From the NCBI GenBank assembly GCA_965613025.1, contig CBFDUE010000005.1:1-64000 (forward strand): a stretch of 64,000 nt of DNA, given 5' to 3'. The stretch is from CAYTXJ01 sp965613025 (GTDB lineage Bacteria > Desulfobacterota > DSM-4660 > Desulfatiglandales > JALVMZ01). The notes under the pieces were generated by a model that ran no database searches, had not been told where the DNA came from, and was given only the letters and a program-made list of their open reading frames with translations. The first letter of the stretch is position 1. Every line of letters starts with the position of its first letter. The position numbers were made by a program, and so were the translations under genes. Shown piece after piece: positions 60,894-64,000 of the stretch.

Positions 60894-60911
60894 AAATTTT
60901 ATATTATTTTA

Positions 60912-60939
60912 TTGACAATTAGATAATCAGTAGGATAAA
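60912..60939 (+). promoter_or_regulatory. Candidate promoter of the livG-acyl-CoA synthetase operon
   Basis: An exact TTGACA (60912-60917), 16 bases, and GATAAA (60934-60939) lie in the 79-base gap before livG, followed by AAGGAGG at about 60955. Assigned by match only. Confidence 0.4.
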
Positions 60940-60972
60940 AACAAAAACAATCCTAAGGAGGCACAATTTACC

Positions 60973-61803
60973 ATGTCCCAGGACCTTAAAACAAAAGAGA
61001 TTAAAGAGGGAGAGACCATACTTAAGCTGGAAGATATTCACATGTATTTCGGTAAGGTGGCAGCCCTTTGCGGTGTGAGTTTAGAGATAAAGAAAGGGGA
61101 GATTCATTCCATAATCGGACCTAATGGTGCTGGAAAGACCGTTATGATGAACTGTATTAATGGGCTTTATAAGCCTCAAAGAGGCAATATCTATTATAAA
61201 GGGGAAAAGATAGATCATCTAAAGCCATATGAACGAGCAAGACTTGGGATTGCAAGGACATTTCAAAAGATAGAGCTATTTGGAGGAATGAGTGTCCTGG
61301 ATAATATCCGTCTTGGAAGCCATATTCATCTAAGGTCAGGAATTATTAGTGGTTCCATATGGATTGGTAAGACAAAACAGGAAGAGCTTGAAACCCGTAA
61401 ATTCATAGAGGAGGAGATAATAGACCTTTTAGAGATAGAGAGCATTCGCCATAAAACTGTCCATATGCTTCCCTATGGGTTGCAAAAGAGGGTGGAGCTG
61501 GCCAGAGCCCTGGCACTCCAGCCTGAACTATTAATCCTGGACGAACCCCTTGCAGGCCTTAATCTTGAAGAAGTGGAAGATATGGCCCGATTTATATTGG
61601 ATATAAACGAAGAGGAGAGATGGAAGGTTACCTGTATATTAGTAGAACATGATATGGGAGTTGTTATGGATATATCCCATAGGGTATTTGTGCTAAATTT
61701 TGGATATCCTGTTGCAGATGGCCCCCCTGAGGAGATACAGAAGAATCCAGATGTGATAAATGCATATCTGGGTGAAGAAGATCTCTATGCCACAAGGAGG
61801 TAG
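60973..61803 (+). CDS. livG: LivG-like branched-chain amino-acid-type ABC ATPase
   Basis: 276 residues: Walker A IIGPNGAGKTVMMN, Q-loop near RTFQKIELFGGMSV, signature-like LPYGLQKRVELARALALQ (LSxGQ degenerate as in LivG), Walker B LLILDEPLAGL, and the H-loop EHDM. HAAT-type importers take up amino acids, urea, or aromatic acids. AAGGAGG is 11 bases before the ATG. It is followed after 6 bases by an acyl-CoA synthetase gene, then livH. Confidence 0.93.
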   Translation: MSQDLKTKEIKEGETILKLEDIHMYFGKVAALCGVSLEIKKGEIHSIIGPNGAGKTVMMNCINGLYKPQRGNIYYKGEKIDHLKPYERARLGIARTFQKIELFGGMSVLDNIRLGSHIHLRSGIISGSIWIGKTKQEELETRKFIEEEIIDLLEIESIRHKTVHMLPYGLQKRVELARALALQPELLILDEPLAGLNLEEVEDMARFILDINEEERWKVTCILVEHDMGVVMDISHRVFVLNFGYPVADGPPEEIQKNPDVINAYLGEEDLYATRR

Positions 61804-61809
61804 AGGTAT

Positions 61810-63735
61810 ATGAGCAACGGATCACAGATAGAGATCAGCAAAGATCTCACAATACCCAAGTTATTTCTAAAAAGGTGTAAAAAGTATTGGGATAAAAAGG
61901 TGGCAATGAGGGAGAAGGAATTTGGTATCTGGATCCCCTATACCTGGAAAGACTATTATGAAAATGTAAAATACCTCTGCCTTGGAATGGTCTCCTTGGG
62001 GCTTCAGAAGGGAGACAAGGTGGTGATGATGGGGGATAATAGACCGGAAGGGCTTTGGGCAGAGATGGCAACCCTTTGTGCAGGAGGAATAGGGGTCTGG
62101 ATATTTCAGGACTGTATGATAGATGAGGTGAAATATATAGTAGATCATTCAGATGCCAAATTCTTTGTAGGTGAAACCCAAGAGGAGGTGGACAAGGCCT
62201 TAGCGGTAAAAGACGAATGCCCTAAGCTCCAGACCATCATCTGGGATGATCCTAAAGGGATGAGAAATTATCACCAGCCATTTCTTATAAGCATAAAAAA
62301 GGTCCAGGAGCTTGGAAGAGAGCTTGACAAAAAAGAGCCTGAGCTCTTTGAAAAGATGATTCAAGAAGGGCATGGCGATGATATATGCCTTTTATTCTAT
62401 ACATCTGGCACCACTGCCCTACCTAAGGGAGCGTTACTTAGTCATTGGAATATGCTTAATATGGGAAAGAATCTGATGGCAGTAGATCCCTGCTATGACA
62501 CTGATGACTTCGTCTCTTATCTTCCCTTTGCATGGATTGGCGAGCAGATGATGTCCATATCATGTGGACTTCAGGTTGGATATACCCTGAACTTCCCGGA
62601 AGAGCCAGAGACTGCAAGAGAAAATATAAGGGAGATAGGGCCTCATGTGATGTTTGCCCCTCCAAGACTCTATGAAGGCCTAACACGACAGGTTCAGGTA
62701 AAGTATATTGATTCTACCTGGATCAAGAGAAAGTTTTATGAGTTTGCCACCAAGGTGGGATATAAGATTGCAGATATGAAGTTTGAAAAGAAACCCATTC
62801 CTTGGTATTGGAAGGTATTAAATTGGATTGCCTATATAACGGTTCAGAAGAAATTAAAGGACCATCTGGGTATGTCAAGGCTCCGTCATGCATATACGGG
62901 AGGTGCTGCAATGGGGCCGGACCATTTTAGATTCTTCCATGCTCTTGGAGTTAATTTAAAGCAGATATATGGACAGACAGAGATATCTGGTATATCCATA
63001 GTCCATAGAGACGGTGATGTGAAATTTGATACTGTGGGAAGACCCATTCCAGGCACTGAAGTCAGGATAACCGAAGATGGAGAGATCATATCTAAGAGCC
63101 CTTCAGTATTTCAGGGATATTATAAAAATGAAGAGGCCACAAAAAAGACCTTAAAGGATGGATGGCTCTACTCTGGGGACAAAGGTTTTATTGATGAAGA
63201 TGGACACTTAGTGGTATTTGATAGATCTAAGGATGTTATGACACTTAGTGACGGAAGGCTCTTCTCTCCCCAGTACTTAGAGACCCGTCTTAAATTCAGT
63301 CCTTTTATCCAAGAGGCATGGGTAATTGGAGATAAAAGACCCTATGTGTGTGCGGTAATATGCATTGATTACTCTGTTGTGGGCAAATGGGCGGATGAAA
63401 AGAAGATAAACTATACCAGTTATCCAGAGTTATCACAGAAAAGGGAGGTATATGATCTGGTAAAGAGTCAGATAAAAGAGGCCAATAAGGATCTTCCTGA
63501 TGTGGCAAAGATAAGGAAGTTTGTAAATCTCTTTAAGGTATTTGATGCAGATGATGATGAACTTACCCGAACCAGTAAACTCAGAAGGAGATTTGTGGAA
63601 AAGAGATATAAAGATATTGTGGATGCCCTATATGGAGATACCGATAATGTGCATCTGGATATCACCATCACCTATGAAGATGGAAGAGAGCAGAGGATAA
63701 AGACCGATTTAAGGGTAGAAAAATTAGAGGATTAA
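61810..63735 (+). CDS. Long-chain-type acyl-CoA synthetase (AMP-forming)
   Basis: 641 residues, ANL superfamily: LLFYTSGTTALPKGALLSHW (P-loop), the FAWIGEQMM region, IYGQTEISGISIV, GWLYSGDKGFIDEDGHL and DRSKDVMTLSDGR. It activates a carboxylic acid to its CoA thioester. Its position between livG and livH of an ABC importer suggests that an imported acid is activated at once; the chain length is not readable from sequence. Confidence 0.93.
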   Translation: MSNGSQIEISKDLTIPKLFLKRCKKYWDKKVAMREKEFGIWIPYTWKDYYENVKYLCLGMVSLGLQKGDKVVMMGDNRPEGLWAEMATLCAGGIGVWIFQDCMIDEVKYIVDHSDAKFFVGETQEEVDKALAVKDECPKLQTIIWDDPKGMRNYHQPFLISIKKVQELGRELDKKEPELFEKMIQEGHGDDICLLFYTSGTTALPKGALLSHWNMLNMGKNLMAVDPCYDTDDFVSYLPFAWIGEQMMSISCGLQVGYTLNFPEEPETARENIREIGPHVMFAPPRLYEGLTRQVQVKYIDSTWIKRKFYEFATKVGYKIADMKFEKKPIPWYWKVLNWIAYITVQKKLKDHLGMSRLRHAYTGGAAMGPDHFRFFHALGVNLKQIYGQTEISGISIVHRDGDVKFDTVGRPIPGTEVRITEDGEIISKSPSVFQGYYKNEEATKKTLKDGWLYSGDKGFIDEDGHLVVFDRSKDVMTLSDGRLFSPQYLETRLKFSPFIQEAWVIGDKRPYVCAVICIDYSVVGKWADEKKINYTSYPELSQKREVYDLVKSQIKEANKDLPDVAKIRKFVNLFKVFDADDDELTRTSKLRRRFVEKRYKDIVDALYGDTDNVHLDITITYEDGREQRIKTDLRVEKLED

Positions 63736-63745
63736 GGGGAGGGTT

Positions 63746-64000
63746 ATGGAACTATTTTTGATGACAGTAGTAACTGGAATTATGGTGGGAGGAATCTATG
63801 CACTTGTGGCACTGGGATGGGTATTGATATATAAGTGTTCAGGAGTGCTAAATCTGGCAATGGGCGAGTTAACACTTATTGGTGCATATGTAACCCTTAC
63901 TTTCTATGAGTGGGGGTTTCCTTTTATTTTGGCTGTACTTTTCACCTTACTTATCGGCATTGCGCTTGGAATACTTACAGAGAGGATTTTTTTGGATAAA
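63746..64000 (+). CDS. livH: LivH-like ABC permease (3' end beyond window)
   Basis: The frame from ATG 63746, preceded by GGGGAGGG, is open to the last base (85 codons). It codes for hydrophobic segments with VGGIYALVALGWVLIYKCSG and VLNLAMGELTLIGAYV, the N-terminal pattern of LivH permeases. Partner of the LivG-like ATPase in the same operon; truncated by the window edge. Confidence 0.92.
   Translation, partial: MELFLMTVVTGIMVGGIYALVALGWVLIYKCSGVLNLAMGELTLIGAYVTLTFYEWGFPFILAVLFTLLIGIALGILTERIFLDK

Overview
The window is an AT-rich stretch of a Gram-negative, probably anaerobic bacterium. Gene content and order suggest a Desulfobacterota-like (former Deltaproteobacteria) genome, but this is inference: no 16S rRNA is present. 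The Gram-negative call rests on Mpl (meso-DAP murein recycling), GmhA (LPS heptose) and a UshA-like periplasmic nucleotidase. SelA implies selenocysteine use. Paired BadF/HgdC-type activators, a molybdenum hydroxylase and a livG-acyl-CoA synthetase-livH block suggest CoA-based metabolism of organic or aromatic acids. Bases 1-66 are not biological: they are an Illumina/Nextera adapter with its index, so the window begins at a contaminated contig end.

Layout. 67-2563: 3' end of an unknown gene, mpl, and a DUF218 (ElyC/SanA-like) membrane protein. 2573-6820 (minus): a compact operon of a CstA transporter, two paralogous small proteins and two paralogous ArsA/GET3-type ATPases. I consider this the best candidate for an undescribed system. 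7017-9607: a membrane-anchored NifU-like protein, a 346-bp MITE-like element, then debris of mobile and toxin-antitoxin genes (DUF2283, a possible PBECR-type nuclease, a truncated integrase fused to a RelE-like N-terminus, an orphan antitoxin-like ORF) and a MoaD-like protein. 9811-14704: CBS-domain protein, stand-alone LigD phosphoesterase, UshA-like nucleotidase, unknown membrane protein, OPT transporter. 14793-18778: tRNA-His, then selA-gmhA-deoxyhypusine-synthase-like gene-mntA-hepT. 18943-23096: fmdB-like gene, ispF, cysS, uvrB. 23138-26288: transglutaminase-like protein, DUF2080 and GNAT genes, and two activator ATPases.

26434-42855 (all minus) is signalling and one long tightly packed operon. 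From upstream it encodes a three-subunit molybdenum hydroxylase, an MFS transporter, an SGNH hydrolase, a GNAT protein, a STAS antagonist, an RsbW-like kinase, a ThiY-like binding protein and a dCache-HAMP-PP2C phosphatase. A hybrid histidine kinase and a membrane PAS-GGDEF protein follow. 43029-46313 holds a divergent trio: GHKL-like/GNAT-like fusion, HisC-like aminotransferase and ThiF/E1-like enzyme. An IS1634-like transposase remnant, a zinc-ribbon protein, a DUF1786 protein and tRNA-Thr follow.

48366-59263 (minus) is a housekeeping superoperon: rpsB-tsf-pyrH-frr-uppS-cdsA-uxs-dxr-rseP-tsaB-psd-pssA-rsmD-coaD, joining translation, isoprenoid, phospholipid and CoA synthesis. The plus strand then carries a dGTPase-like HD protein and livG-acyl-CoA synthetase-livH, the last running off the end.

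Two dispersed palindromic repeat families recur. Repeat sequence forms the last codons of dxr, the last codons of one activator gene and the start codon of the dGTPase-like gene, so these elements have edited gene ends.
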